Positions 1 to 12,000 of a stretch of DNA of 64,000 nucleotides are shown here, piece by piece. A model generated the notes under the pieces. That model saw only the letters and a list, made by a program, of their open reading frames with translations. It had not been told where the DNA came from and did no database searches. The translations under genes and the position numbers were made by a program. Origin of the DNA: Archegozetes longisetosus (Eukaryota > Arthropoda > Arachnida > Sarcoptiformes > Trhypochthoniidae); assembly GCA_018873245.2 (NCBI GenBank), contig JAEMBT020000009.1, positions 9,217,288-9,281,287 of the forward strand, read 5' to 3'. Numbering within the stretch: position 1 is the first letter of the stretch; every line of letters starts with the position of its first letter.

Positions 1-282
1 TTTCAATACAATAATGCATTAGTTAGAGCTCCGTTTATTGCAGAAAATACCACATTGGAGGCATGTTCTGCAAACATCATACCTGGAAAGTGTATTTTTC
101 TATCAGGAAATCATTTTCTCGATCAGCGTTTGAAAGAAGCAAAAGACACTCAGGAGTGGTCTCTTATGCATTGGAAAAATTTTGCATTTATTTATATTTT
201 TGTCATTGCTTTCTATTTAGTTAATACAATTGTTTATATGATTCCGCTTCCGGCATCACTTAAAGCTAAATTTCGTGATTAG
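1..282 (+). CDS. C-terminal fragment of a probable ABC transporter, subfamily G
   Basis: The reading frame is open from the window edge to a TAG at 280-282 (94 codons visible). It shows an extracellular loop with paired cysteines (EACSANIIPGKCIFLSGNHF), then W-x-N and a single long hydrophobic segment (FAFIYIFVIAFYLVNTIVYM), ending in a short basic tail. This order, a Cys-containing loop followed by the last membrane helix at the very C-terminus, is that of half-size ABCG (white/scarlet-like) transporters, which export lipids or pigment precursors. The ATPase domain lies outside the window, so the assignment rests on the tail alone. AATAAA-like signals occur about 250 bases downstream (near 537-560). 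It could instead be another polytopic membrane protein. Confidence 0.45.
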   Translation, partial: FQYNNALVRAPFIAENTTLEACSANIIPGKCIFLSGNHFLDQRLKEAKDTQEWSLMHWKNFAFIYIFVIAFYLVNTIVYMIPLPASLKAKFRD

Positions 283-899
283 AAAAGTTGTTTAAATTAT
301 TTCTAATTCGTTGAAGAGTTTTGATTATAACATAAAAATATAATTTATATTTGATTTTTGTATTCTATTTTTATGTAATACTGTTTCTACGAACAAATTA
401 AAGTTATTGTAAGAAAAGAATGAGTCCATTTAATTGAGTGTCACAAAATAATTTCACATACTCTTTGATTTGTTTTGCAATTCAAAGTGCTTCATATTAG
501 AAGTCAATCCAACTGATACGAATGACTTTAATGTAAAGAATAAACTTAACAAATGAATAAAAAAATTCAAATTATAAGAAATTATAATAATTACTATGAA
601 AGATTCAAATTAAATAACTAAAAGTTATTCATTTGATTGTTTTTTGATAAGTACTTGAACAATTACTATAAGGGTTTGTTTTACTGTTTGATGATTTAAC
701 TTATTTTTAATCTGTTTTGGGTTTCTCTGGACATAACAAACAGCTCAATGTAGCAAACAAAAAACTTTCGCTCCTTAAGCTTTTCTATATTTACATTATT
801 AACTAATCGATCATGTGTTAACTTAATGTTAATTTGAAATAAAATTGATTTTTTGACTATGCACTCAAATTCTAAAGTTAATATAATCATGTATACTTA
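283..899. other. Intergenic, AT-rich
   Basis: This is the 3' flank of the ABCG-like gene. It contains AATAAA-like signals near 537-560. I see no coding region, RNA gene or clear repeat in it. Confidence 0.5.
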
Positions 900-2040
900 C
901 AAGGAAGGTTAAGTGGCTGCCAGGAATAGATTTTTGAAAAATCTTTTGCCAAAATATATTACATAACAAGATAATAAAAGATATCAACAAATTGCTGAGA
1001 TTGCTTATTTAACTAAAATCTTTGTTTTTAACTAATTTGAAAAGAGATTATTCACAAAGAAATAAGTGAAGCGAAGAGGAAATGAACAGCAACTACAAAT
1101 TATAAATACACCTCCTGATATTTAATGTAAGTTTCGTGAGGAACTTGTTTTTAAAAAACCAATTGAAAAAATTATGTTCGTATTCTCAATCTATTATTGG
1201 CTAAACTTATTCGATTAAGAGATAATATGAAACCATTAAATGTATGAAAAGAGGTATGACTTTAGAACACCAGACACAGAGGGTTTTTGAGGATGTAGTA
1301 GGAGCATGGTAATCTAAGTATATACTCTACTCAATAAACAAAAGACCGCATTTGGAACCCAGAGCACTAGGGCCCCTAGGACCAGACTTTGGCCTTTAAG
1401 ATTCATAGTCATCCAACATGAGTGTCATTTAAAAGAGATCGTTGAGTAAGTTCCTAGGACCTTCGGTTTCAGCGATACAAGCCTTTTTCAGTGAAAAGAG
1501 TCGTAAATTTGTTAAGTAGCTAAATTATTAGGACTAGGACGTTTTTGTTGATCTACAACAAAATTCTATAAATCGTTAGATCGCGTAAACTTTTGATTAT
1601 TGAATAGAGTATATGTCTAGTTTAGCATGCTCCTAGTCCTCATAAACCCTCCTTTTCTCGTATTTTGAAGTCGTATCTTTGTTGTATATATTTAATGATT
1701 TCATATTATTTCTTAATTAAATAATTTCATTCTTAATTAATAGGTTAGAAATTCAAATAATTCTTTTTTAATTGATTTTTAAAAAAAATTTGTCATGAGA
1801 ATTAACTAAATATTTAGGGGGTGTATTTGTTACTTTTAGTTGCGGTTCATTTTCTCTTTGTTTTACTTATTTCTTTGTGAATAATCTCTTTTCAAATTAG
1901 TTTAAAATAAAGATTTTAGTTAAATAAGCAATCTTAGCAGCCAGTTTATAGATATTATTTGTTCTATTGTAGTGTAATATATTTTGGCAAAAAATGAAAA
2001 ACTCCGTTTCTGACAGCCACCTAACCTTCTGTATGAGAAA
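900..2040. mobile_element. Fold-back element with long inverted arms
   Basis: The stretch near 905-1345 reappears in reverse complement at about 1600-2035. Matching landmarks are AGGTTAAGTGGCTGCC against GACAGCCACCTAACCTT, the TTATTCACAAAGAAATAAGT block near 1050 against its complement near 1870, and AGTATATACTCTA near 1320 against TAGAGTATATGTCTA near 1610. The arms are diverged but collinear, leaving about 250 bases of loop. No transposase is visible inside. A non-autonomous fold-back DNA transposon is the simplest reading. Confidence 0.75.
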
Positions 2041-2074
2041 CGCGAATTATTGAATTAATCATAAGAGAAAATTT

Positions 2075-5000
2075 TTAAAAAAATGATGTTAATGAGAGTC
2101 AATTTTCGAGGAATGTTTTATTTATATAAATTTTATACATAATAGTTGTTTATATAACGTTGAATTTTTTAATCAGTAATCTTTAAAATTGGGAGACTTT
2201 TAAGCTAGGTGTGGTCAATCGTTAAAGTTAATATTATTCAATTAAACATTAATTTTAAGTAAAAAGTGAGAACGTTATATGCAATTTGTTCAACCTAGTA
2301 GAAATAATAGTTTTCTGTTTACTTAACATGCAAACATATAATCAATTTATTTCTTATTTCTTTAGTTACATCACATCTATTGATTTAAAAATCTATGAAT
2401 ACATTTTGAGATTCCGGTAATTTTCGAGGAATAGAATTTAATTGAATTTAATTCAATGTAGATAAATGATTATAAGAAAAATGTTAAATATTTTTCAGAA
2501 TAAATTATTCTAGTATAAGGTTTGAAAATCTTGAATTTATTTTAAATCTTTTCTTAGAAAGTCAATTAGAATTCAGAGATTATAGTCTTGTTTAATCATT
2601 TGAGAGCCATATTCACCAATCATAATCGTGGGTGCGTTTGTGTTCGCATTAATCAGTTCAGGCATTATTGAAGCATCGATAACACGAAATCTTGAAATGC
2701 CTTTAACTTTAAGCCTCTCATTGACTACAACATCATTTCTATGAATAGACCCCATTCGACAAGTGCCTACTGGATGATGAGATGATTTACCAATTCGTCT
2801 ATAAATGCATCGAATATAAGAATCGCATTCATAAAGTGGTTGATTGCGACAGTAAACACATCCGGGAATAGGTTTCGAAGAAATAATCACTTGTTCTGCA
2901 AACGAACTCTTTTGCAGAATAAAGAACAAAAATTTCGTTATTCCTACTAAATCTTCTAAGTCTTGAGGATTTGACAGATATTTGGGATCAATTAATGGAT
3001 GCTCCAAAGGGTTGATCGAAGACAATCGAATGGAACCATGGCTTCTAACTATAGTTAGAAATGGTTCCGAAACTAAACAGTTTTGGCCTAAAAATTGTGT
3101 CATATATTCTTTCCATTGACTTACGTCAGATCCATATGAAGAGACTGCTTCAGTCAAGTTTGTACTGAACTTTATAACGAATGCATATAAGGCTGTGTTC
3201 GGCCATTTATCTGAATTATTTCCAGTGCTATAATATGTTAATAGATCCGGAACTTGAGATAAAGGTCCGGATTTATTAATATAAAGTTCGTATAATTGAT
3301 CGACATTCAGTTCGGGGGGAGTATTGACTAAACTTTCGTTTTTTATTATGGAATAAAGTGTTACAATCGGGTGATCCTTCAGATTATCACCAACTGGAAG
3401 GTCTGCTATCAATGGTATTCCCAATTCTTTTAGGTGATCTTTCGGTCCAACTCATGATAGCATTAGTATTTGAGGAGAACTTATGGCACCTTTTGATAAA
3501 AATATTAATTCGCTTTCGATAAGTAGTGTCAATTTTCGGACAGTGGATGTTGAAATAAGAGAAGGTGAAAAGTCATTTTGATGCAGTTTACTTTGCACGA
3601 AACCATAGAAATAGTCTCTAGTATTGATTTTTGGCACTGTTAAGCTAAAGTATTGAACATGGAACTTTAATCATGAATCGAATTTGTGTAGTAAATGGGC
3701 AAACGAATGTTTAGATATTTCGTGAGGTCGGTAATTGAAGTGAGTTTAATATGAGATCAACTGAGTCAGTGGAATTTTTAAAAATTCCAAATCAATTATA
3801 CTCATGCTGGTTATTCAAGATTTCTTCTGAAGTCGAATTTATTTTAATCAAAATAATTATCTATTAAGGACTTTTATAGGGGTGTGAATCGTGTTTAGCA
3901 CTCAATACTTATTCAAAGAGAACGCATGTTATAAAAATGCAATGTTCTTATGAGTGATTGTAATTTAAATAAAATGTTGAAAAAATCTAAATCAATGTTC
4001 AACCAATTTGGACCACAAGTCAATCAGCAATTATTGAATGAAAATCGCACATGACTCAACTTAATCAAATGTTCACTATTAACGGTATTAAATTGCATCA
4101 AACAAACTTATTTTCCCACTTTCTGGACATCTATTATCCAAAACTGCATATATATTAAGAAGTTTAACAATTAATGCTTATTTACCTGCAGATAAGATCA
4201 CTTCTTTGTTCGCCTTAACAGTATACTTTTGACCGTTTTTCATAAACTCGACTCCATAAGCAGTTATTCCTTCACTCGAATTTTTGAGCAATATTTTTAA
4301 GACAAAAGATTTTGTTAAAATATGTAAATTATGAGGATGTGGATTGGGATCGATATAAGCGTTTCCAGTACTAGATCTCAAGCCATCTTTTATAGTCGAC
4401 TGTAAAATACTTGTTCCCAATTGTTGTGGACCGTTTACATCTGTAGTATTTATTCCTAAATTATTGATTACTTTTTGATATACCAATAGAATAGGATCTG
4501 GATTTGGAGGAGATGATACACCAAGTGGTCCTTTAGTTCCGTGATATCTAGGATTTTCGTTAACAATCCTGATATCACTATTATTTTCAGCTTTAATAAA
4601 GTAAGGCAACACCTTGTCATAATTCCAACCGATCGCATCATAAGTTTTGGCCCAGTTATCAAAGTCTCTTTTGTTTCCTCTGTTATAATCCATATTATTG
4701 ATAGAGGAAGAACCGCCAATCACTTTACCTCTCGGTTCAGTCACACGTCTATCAATATATGACAAACCCATAAATTGTTGTGGAACTGTTTTATACTTCC
4801 AGTCATATTCTGAATTCACTAAATATGGAAACGCTTGTGGAATATCAGTTATTACACTCTGTGGTTCTCCAGCTTCAAGAAGTAATACTTTGATGTTTTT
4901 GTTTTCAGTCAATCTCTACGCCACAACAGCTCCAGCAGAACCCGCACCGATCACTATAAAATCATATCTGTCACACCATTTTTTCTTATTCTCAATACTT

Positions 5001-5990
5001 TTATGAATGAGTTCTCTTTGTAGTATTATAATCGATACTGTTATCAATTTTATTGTCAAAGACGGAAATATCATTGTTATGAATGAAGTTATAAATTAAC
5101 CAACAAACACTATATTCAGTTAATTCTGAGACGCTCTAACAGTTATTCGTTCCAATTTGATGCTTAAAACTACTTTTTTGACCACATCTGCTTTTGATTA
5201 AAGTATTTTTCTCTTAGTAACAGAGGTAAAAGAATTAATTAGTATTTTCTTTTTTTACAGTGAAATTCAATTTATCAACTCTGTATTCAATGATATATAA
5301 ATTAATTAATCAGATGTATGGTTGCAGTACGAAATAAAATTAAACCTATAATAGTCTGTAATTGATACTTGTCTTAAAAATGTGTTTCGGTTATCAGCTG
5401 CAATGGACTAGTAGACGGATTACATGAAATGTTTATTATTAATAAAAATTTATAAAATTAACTAAAGTATCATTTAATCATTTGAACTAACTTAAATCAT
5501 TTCGTGAAAAGTTTCAACAGAATAAATCTCAAAACAGAAGTAATATTGAAAATTTTCCAAAACTTTATGAAATCGAAAAATTACTCGATCAGATGTTTAT
5601 CTTTTGGTGTTATTTATCGAAATATTTATTGAACGAGATAAATGGAAGAAATTCGATAATGAATGTGATTAAACTAATAAACTAGATTAGGCCAAATTGG
5701 TGCGTTTTAATAGAGCAATAATTTTCATCAAAACTAGAATTAAAATTACTCAATTTTATGATCTGCGATAACATTTGTTTTGTATTTTTCGGTCTGAATA
5801 AGTTCATTGAACCCCAATAGAAATGTTTCTGTAAAACATGAATCTAGAATGCAGACGACATACCAAAAAAATTCACTAAGAGATTAAACATGAGGCATGG
5901 AACATGCAAAACATTTATTCATCATGATCCTAAATTTAAGTTGAAAGATTGTCCTTTTGGATACCGTCGAACTAGAATTGATAGAATTGA
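2075..5990. repeat. Tandem segmental duplication, unit 1 (GMC oxidoreductase locus)
   Basis: This unit matches the segment at about 8075-13200 in the same orientation. The match covers both exons, part of the intron and both flanks. In the upstream flank, the block around 5700-5950 (landmark TTGTATTTTTCGGTCTGAAT) recurs at about 12920-13190. In the downstream flank, the block near 2080-2400 recurs near 8080-8930. The second unit is longer, mainly because of extra sequence near 8130-8690 and 10380-11200. Confidence 0.85.
2573..5074 (-). pseudogene. GMC oxidoreductase, copy 1, with two in-frame stop codons
   Basis: FAD-dependent glucose-methanol-choline oxidoreductases oxidise alcohols, sugars or steroids. 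Exon 1 is 5074-4186 and exon 2 is 3489-2573. The donor (CAG|GTAAAT) and acceptor (AAAAG|GTGCC) join in phase to give 602 codons including the stop, the normal family length. Visible are the FAD Rossmann motif (DFIVIGAGSAGAVVA), the GMC signature region (GGSSSIN), and near the C-terminus HPVGTCRMG with the catalytic-site His and NTNAPTIMIGEYG. Two nonsense codons break it. TAG at 4918-4916 (codon 53) replaces the residue, usually Asn, after AGAVVA. TGA at 3454-3452 replaces a Gly codon in LMLSGVG. There is no frameshift. Either this is a young pseudogene or the stops are read through; I favour pseudogene. Confidence 0.85.
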
Positions 5991-6813
5991 TTTTTTGAGT
6001 GTGTTCAAGAACATACTCTGCACACGATGACTGTGAGCTTATAGTTCGTAAAGAAATTGTTCATTTGTGTAAAAGATGGTCGAGTGTGGCATTAAATTAC
6101 TCAGTTCTATGTCCTGGATGAAACGACGTATTACTTTTGGGTATAGATTACCAAAACAGTCATTTATTCAGTTCCAATGATGTAACTGAGAATAATATTT
6201 TACTGTTATTTAAGCGTTTGATGAAAACTTGCTATGGTTTTCATAATAAGTGATCTGAATCAGTGACAGGCAGTAGTCTCTTCCCTCATGAGAACAATCA
6301 TTTGTTAACTGTCGTGGAAGACCAAAGTCTAGATAGAAAAAGTTTCTGAATGTTGAATATGATGAGATATTAGAAAATTCCCTAACCTAACTAGTGATGG
6401 CTTTAGGACACTAACGTTGTGATAATATCAATTAAGCTGTCCTGAGCTATTCAAAAGAACATTAGCAAAAGTATAGGCATTTTCTGCTAGGATTTGTAAA
6501 GGATGAAATAACCCCAGGAATTTTAAGGCCAAAATTTCTCAGGTCACTAATCTCATGTCAAATGTTAAATGTGTGTTTATCAGTATGAACAACACGGATT
6601 TATATGTGAATTGATAAAGGGTTATGTCTATGTAAAATGGATGTAAAGCGGTTAGTGTGTACTCACACATAATTACAGTGATGTATTGCCAGTAGGTTTG
6701 GAAGGTAAAAATCTATTCAAGAAAGCACATCATTCTGAATGTAGATGATATTTTATCATTTCATTAATGATAAAGATGGCGATATAAAGTACTATTTGAA
6801 AACAGTGAATATA
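5991..6813. other. Spacer between the GMC duplication units, with a dispersed-repeat fragment
   Basis: No coding region is seen. About 6025-6110 (GAGCTTATAGTTCGTAAAGA ... GGCATTAAATTACTCAGTT) resembles 37125-37200, which abuts the palindromic MITE at 36596-37107. It is probably a remnant of the same repeat. Confidence 0.45.
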
Positions 6814-7835
6814 CAGAGTGTAAAAGAAAAGATTCCATAAAAATAAAAGTTAATAACTTTTTAATTATTCGACCGATTTAAAAAAAATTTTTTTTGTTTA
6901 AAAGTAGAATAATGGGAGTTTTTTTTCTAGCTTTGGAATTTTTTATGATTCTAGCACCCATGTCATTTATATTCGTGGAATAGTTAACGTTACAGTCTAT
7001 GGAAAAATTTTAAATTTGAATATCTTGAAAACGCGAGCCGATATCGATACCATTTTTACAAAATATATTTATTATATCATTATAGTCAACCTTATCAAAT
7101 TTGACAGCCATTAGTCGAGAACCTTAAAAGTCATGGCTATTTTTCATATTTTCATACAGAATGTAGAATATTGAACTCCTTAAAAGTATTTCTTTATAGC
7201 TTTTTTTATTTCAAGTCTTTAAGTTTTGAAACTAAGCCACATTTTTAGAATTGATAATTTTAATCCTTTAACGATAGAACAACTCGAAAATGCAATCAAA
7301 ATTGAAATAGAAAAGATATCTTCCGATGTTCTCAATAATGTGATCGAGAATTTCGAAGTTCGTTTGTACCACATTCATAATCAAAACGGTTGGCATATCG
7401 AGTCTATTTTATCTTGAATTTCACTTTACTAAATAAAGCAGATTAAAAGTTATTAACTTTCACTTTTACCGAGTCTATTATTTTATATTCTCTACATTCT
7501 GCATGAAAATATGAAAAATAGCCATAACTTTTAAAGTTCTTGACCAATGGCTGTCAAATTTGATAAGGTTGACTATAATGATATAATAAATATATTTTGT
7601 AAAAATGGTGTCGATATCGGCTTGCGTTTTCAAGATATTCAAATTGGAAATTTTTCCCATAGACTGTAAAGTTAACTATTTCACGAATATAAATGACATG
7701 AGTGCTAGAATCATAAAAATTTCAAAGTTAGAAAAACTCCCATTGTTCTACTTTTAAAAAAATTGTTTTAAGTCGGTCGAATAATTAAAAAGTTGTTGAC
7801 TTTTATTTTTACGGAGTCTTTTCTTTTACACCCTG
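6814..7835. mobile_element. Tc1/mariner-type fold-back element, 1022 bp, TA target duplication
   Basis: The ends are CAGAGTGTAAAAGAAAAGA on the left and its near complement TCTTTTCTTTTACACCCTG on the right, each flanked by TA (6812-6813 and 7836-7837). Inverted arms run about 6814-7190 and 7470-7835. TA duplications and CAG...CTG ends are typical of the Tc1/mariner superfamily. Within the loop, 7226-7417 on the plus strand encodes 63 residues ending VLNNVIENFEVRLYHIHNQN-GWHIESIL, which resembles the C-terminal end of Tc1/mariner-like transposases. A fragment of another terminal repeat (AAAAGTTATTAACTTTCACTT) follows at about 7443, so the loop looks like a partly deleted element. Confidence 0.8.
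7226..7417 (+). pseudogene. Transposase C-terminal remnant inside the fold-back element
   Basis: The 63-residue open frame has the pattern of transposase tails (ISSDVLNNVIENFEVRLYHI, then NQNGWHIE). DDE catalytic residues are absent. It sits between the inverted arms of the surrounding TA-flanked element and is presumably what is left of its transposase gene. Assignment is from pattern memory only. Confidence 0.5.
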
Positions 7836-9091
7836 TAGTATCATATATTATGCTGAATGATATGTTAATAATATGTATTGTGGAAACAAAAAAATGCAAA
7901 ACTTTTATTTGTCGAAAAAATAACGATTTCATCATTTTCAAATACAATTCGATTTTAATCGAAAGTTCATTCTAATAATAAAATCTGTACCATGGTTCGA
8001 AGATTTTTGGACTTTGGTCTTTACACGGGCCATTAGTTTCCGGAGGTGCTCACCTTTGAATTGACGAAGTTTCTTAAAGAAATGATGTTAATAATAATCA
8101 AATATACGAGAAATATTTTATTTATATACATTTTTATATAATAATTAAACGGCAGATTATAAGCACGTTCTAATTTCTAAAAAAGTTCTTAAAAACACAA
8201 AAAATTCTTGAAATAAACATGGAAATAAGCATGTATTATTTGTGTTTTTCTCAAAATTATACTATATATAAGAATGCAAAACATCAACTAATGTTGTCAT
8301 TACTGTTGTAATTCAATATTAACACGGACTTAAAGTTAAGCGAATAATGATTTTATTCAAAATTAACTGAGGTTACTCGTGATTGAGATTTTTTAATTTA
8401 TAGGTAAGAAGTTAAGGAAATCATTGTACAAATTATTACGAGAAATTGTTCAAAGGTCTTCAAATCTCCATAGAATAGTTTGAATTTCAATTTCTGAGAG
8501 AAATGTGTGGCTGAATAAGCTTAAGATTATAAGGATTACAGCTAAATATTTAAGGTTAAGTATTAAAACTCCAAAGTATTAGAATCAGCGTGCACGAGTT
8601 CAAAACGCAAGTTTTAAATAAAAATGCAAACAAGTAAATACAAACTTATTTTCCGCCGTTTAATAAAAATTGTTTATTTATATCCTATTATATGTTTTTA
8701 ATCAGTAATCTTTGAAATTGGAAGATTTTTTAAGCAAGATGTGATGAGTTTTTAAAATTTGTATTATTCAATTAAACGTCTATTTTAAGTAAAATGCGAG
8801 AGCGCTGTACGCAATTTATTCGAATTAATAGAAATAATAAATAATTTTCTGTTTGTTGAACGTGTAAAAGTGTAATCAATTTATTTCTTATTTCTATAGT
8901 TACATCACATCTACAGATTTAGCAATCGATGAATGGATTTCGAGATTTCGGTAGTTTTCGAGGAAAAGATTCAATTTAAAAGTACAATTATAAGAAAAAT
9001 ATTAAATAATTTTTCACTACTTATTATTACAGTATGAAGCTTGAAAATGTAGGTTTTATTTCAAATTGTTTCTTAGAAAGTCAATTAGAAT
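7836..9091. other. Intergenic; 3' part of GMC duplication unit 2
   Basis: From about 8075 the sequence is homologous to the 3' flank of GMC copy 1. About 8130-8690 is additional to unit 1 and may be an insertion; I could not identify its ends. No coding region is seen. Confidence 0.5.
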
Positions 9092-12000
9092 TTAGAGACC
9101 ATAGTCTTGTTTAATCATTTGAGAACCATATTCGCCGATCATAATTGTGGCTGCATTTGTATTCGCATTAATCAGTTCAGGCATTATTGAAGCATCAATA
9201 ACACGAAGCCCTGAGATGCCTTTAACTTTGAGTCTCTCATTAACCACAACATCATTTCTATGAATAGATCCTATTCGACAAGTGCCTACTGGATGATAAC
9301 CTGCTACACCAATTCGCCTACAAATACATCGAATATAAGAATTGCATTCATAAAGCGGTTTATTGCGACAGTAAACACATCCGGGAATAGGCTTCGAAGA
9401 AATAATGACTTGTTCTGCAAACGAAGTCTTTTGTAGAATAAAATACAAAAATTTGGTTATTCCTACTAAATCTTCTAAATCCTGAGGATTTGATGAAAGT
9501 TTAGGATCAATTAATGGATGGTCGAAAGGATTAGTCGAAGACAATCGAATGGAACCATGACTTCTAACTCTAGTTAGATATGGCGCCGAAATCAAACAGT
9601 TTTGGCCTAAAAATTGTTTAAAATATTCCTCCCATTCACTTCTGTCAGATCCATACGCAGAGACTGTTGCAGTCAAGTTTGTGCTGAACTTTGAACGAAT
9701 GTAATTAAGACTGTGTTCGGCCATTTATTCTCTGTGTTACTTTCGGTGCTATGATATACTAATGAAAACGGAACCTGAGACAAAGGTCCGGATTTATTGG
9801 TATAGAGTTCGTATAACTGGTCGACATTGAGTTCGGGAGCAGTATTGACTAAACTTTCGTTTTTGATTATGGAGTAAAGTGCTAAAGCTATGTGATCTTT
9901 CAGATTATCACCAACTGGAAGGTCTGCTATCAACGGTATTCCCAATTCTTTTAGGTGATCTTTCTGTCCAACTCCTGATAGCATTAGTATTTGAGGAGAA
10001 CTTATGGCACCTTTTGATAAAAATATTAATTCAGTTTCGAAAAGTTGCGTGAATTTTCGTACAATAGATGTTGAAGTAAGAAAAGAGGAGAAATAATTCT
10101 GATGCAGTTTACACGTAATCATAGAAATAATCCCTGATCTTAATTTTTGGCACTGGCATGCTATAAGCATTAAGCATGAAACTTTAATGACCAATTGAAT
10201 TTGTGTAATAAATGGATGTTTTGATACTTTAGAAGAATAAAATTCATGAGATTGGTAAATGAAGTAAGCTTGTTAGTTTCAGATTAATTGAGTCTGTGAA
10301 AATTTTTAAAAAATTACACTCATACTGATCATTCAAGAATTTTGTTTGAAGTCATATTCACTTTAATATTTATTCTCATGAAAATGTTATCTTTTTTAAG
10401 CCTTTAGGGATTTCTGGTTGTTTTACACTAAAATTGGCTCGCCCAATATTTACTTATTTTCGCTCATTATGTAATAAAGATTCAGGATTTCTTCTCATTA
10501 ATACTGGACTCTTGAGTTTTCAAATACTTTAAGGCAGAGATGCAAAACGATAGAATTTTTAGTGCTCGATACTAGGTGCGGGCGTAGAAATTTCATAAAA
10601 TAATCGTTAGCGCAAGCGCATGACCCCAAGTATGAATGGAGGGAGTTTAAAGCCTGTTGCTTCATTTTGCTGATTAAATCACAGATTTTAAGGATTTAAA
10701 TCGATTAAGGGCTGCAGTCAGTTTCAGAAAAATAAATTATAAAAATTATTAAGTTTTAAATTCCCTTGAATTTCAATTGATTGAATGATATGAATTGAAA
10801 ATTTATAAACTTAATATTTAGATTAAATTTAGCTGAATAAAATAGAATAATCATTAGAAAATGTATTCAATAGATTGTATGGATAAGTAACTCTTCAAGA
10901 TCTCGTGAAATCTTCACCTAAGGTATTCGTGAAGATGTCCATTCTAATCTAAAGGAATAACTGTCGGGTTATGTTAGGTGAGATTTGGTTTTGTGATCGT
11001 TCGACTTCAATAAAGGCTAGAATTCATACCACCAATTCATTGCTGGCGCAACATTCATTAAGATTGTTTGAAAACGATTTCAAACTGTACTCAAGTTACA
11101 ACCCAACAATAACCAGTCAGCACGAATTTATGTACCTGTTTTGTGTCAGAGAACGAGTTGGTAATTGACTCAAGAAAGCTAAAAATCTGTTATTATACTA
11201 AATTGTTTTAAAATAACTCATTTTCCCACTCTATGAACGTCTATTATCCAAGACTAGATATATATTAAGAAGTTGAACAATCATTACTCACCTGCAGATA
11301 AAATCACTTCTTTGTTCGCCTTGACAGTATACCTTGCACCGTTTTTCATAAACTCAACTCCATAAGCAGTTATTCCTTCACTCGAATTTTTGAACAATAT
11401 TTTTAAAACAAAAGATTTTGTTAAAATATGTAAATTATGAGAATGTGGATTGGGATCGATATAAGCGTTTCCAGTACTAGATCTTAAACCATCCTTTATA
11501 GTCGACTGTGTAATACTCGTTCCCAATTGTTGTGGATAATTTACATCTGTAGTATTTATTCCTAAATTATTGATTACTTTTTGATATACCAATAGAATAG
11601 GATCTGGATTTGGAGGAGAAGATACACCAAGTGGTCCTTTAGTTCCGTGATATCCAGGATTTTCGTTAAAAATCCTGATATCACTATTATTTTCAGATTT
11701 GATAAAATAAGGGAGCACCTGGCTATAATTCCAACCGATCGCACCATAGGTTTCGGCCCAGTTATCAAAATCTCTTTTGCTTCCTCTGTTATATATCATA
11801 TAATTGATAGAAGAAGTGCCGCCAATCACTTTACCTCTCGGTTCAGTCACACGTCTATCAATATATGACAAACCCATAAATTGTTGTGGAGCTGTTATGT
11901 ACTTCCAGTCATATTCTGAGTTCGCTAAATATGGATACTCTTGTGGAATATCAATTATTACACTCTGTGGTTCTCCAGCTTCAAGAAGTAATACTTTGAT

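Noticed and set aside
3490..3637. Minus-strand frame upstream of GMC exon 2 that seems to extend the protein
   Set aside because: It is intron sequence. The acceptor at 3490 joins in phase to the donor at 4185, giving SAGAISSPQ. The copy-2 frame at 10011-10194 is the homologous intron.
4541..5006. Plus-strand frames opposite GMC exon 1 (and at 11647-12112)
   Set aside because: Antisense shadows of the real exon; they recur in both copies only because the locus is duplicated.
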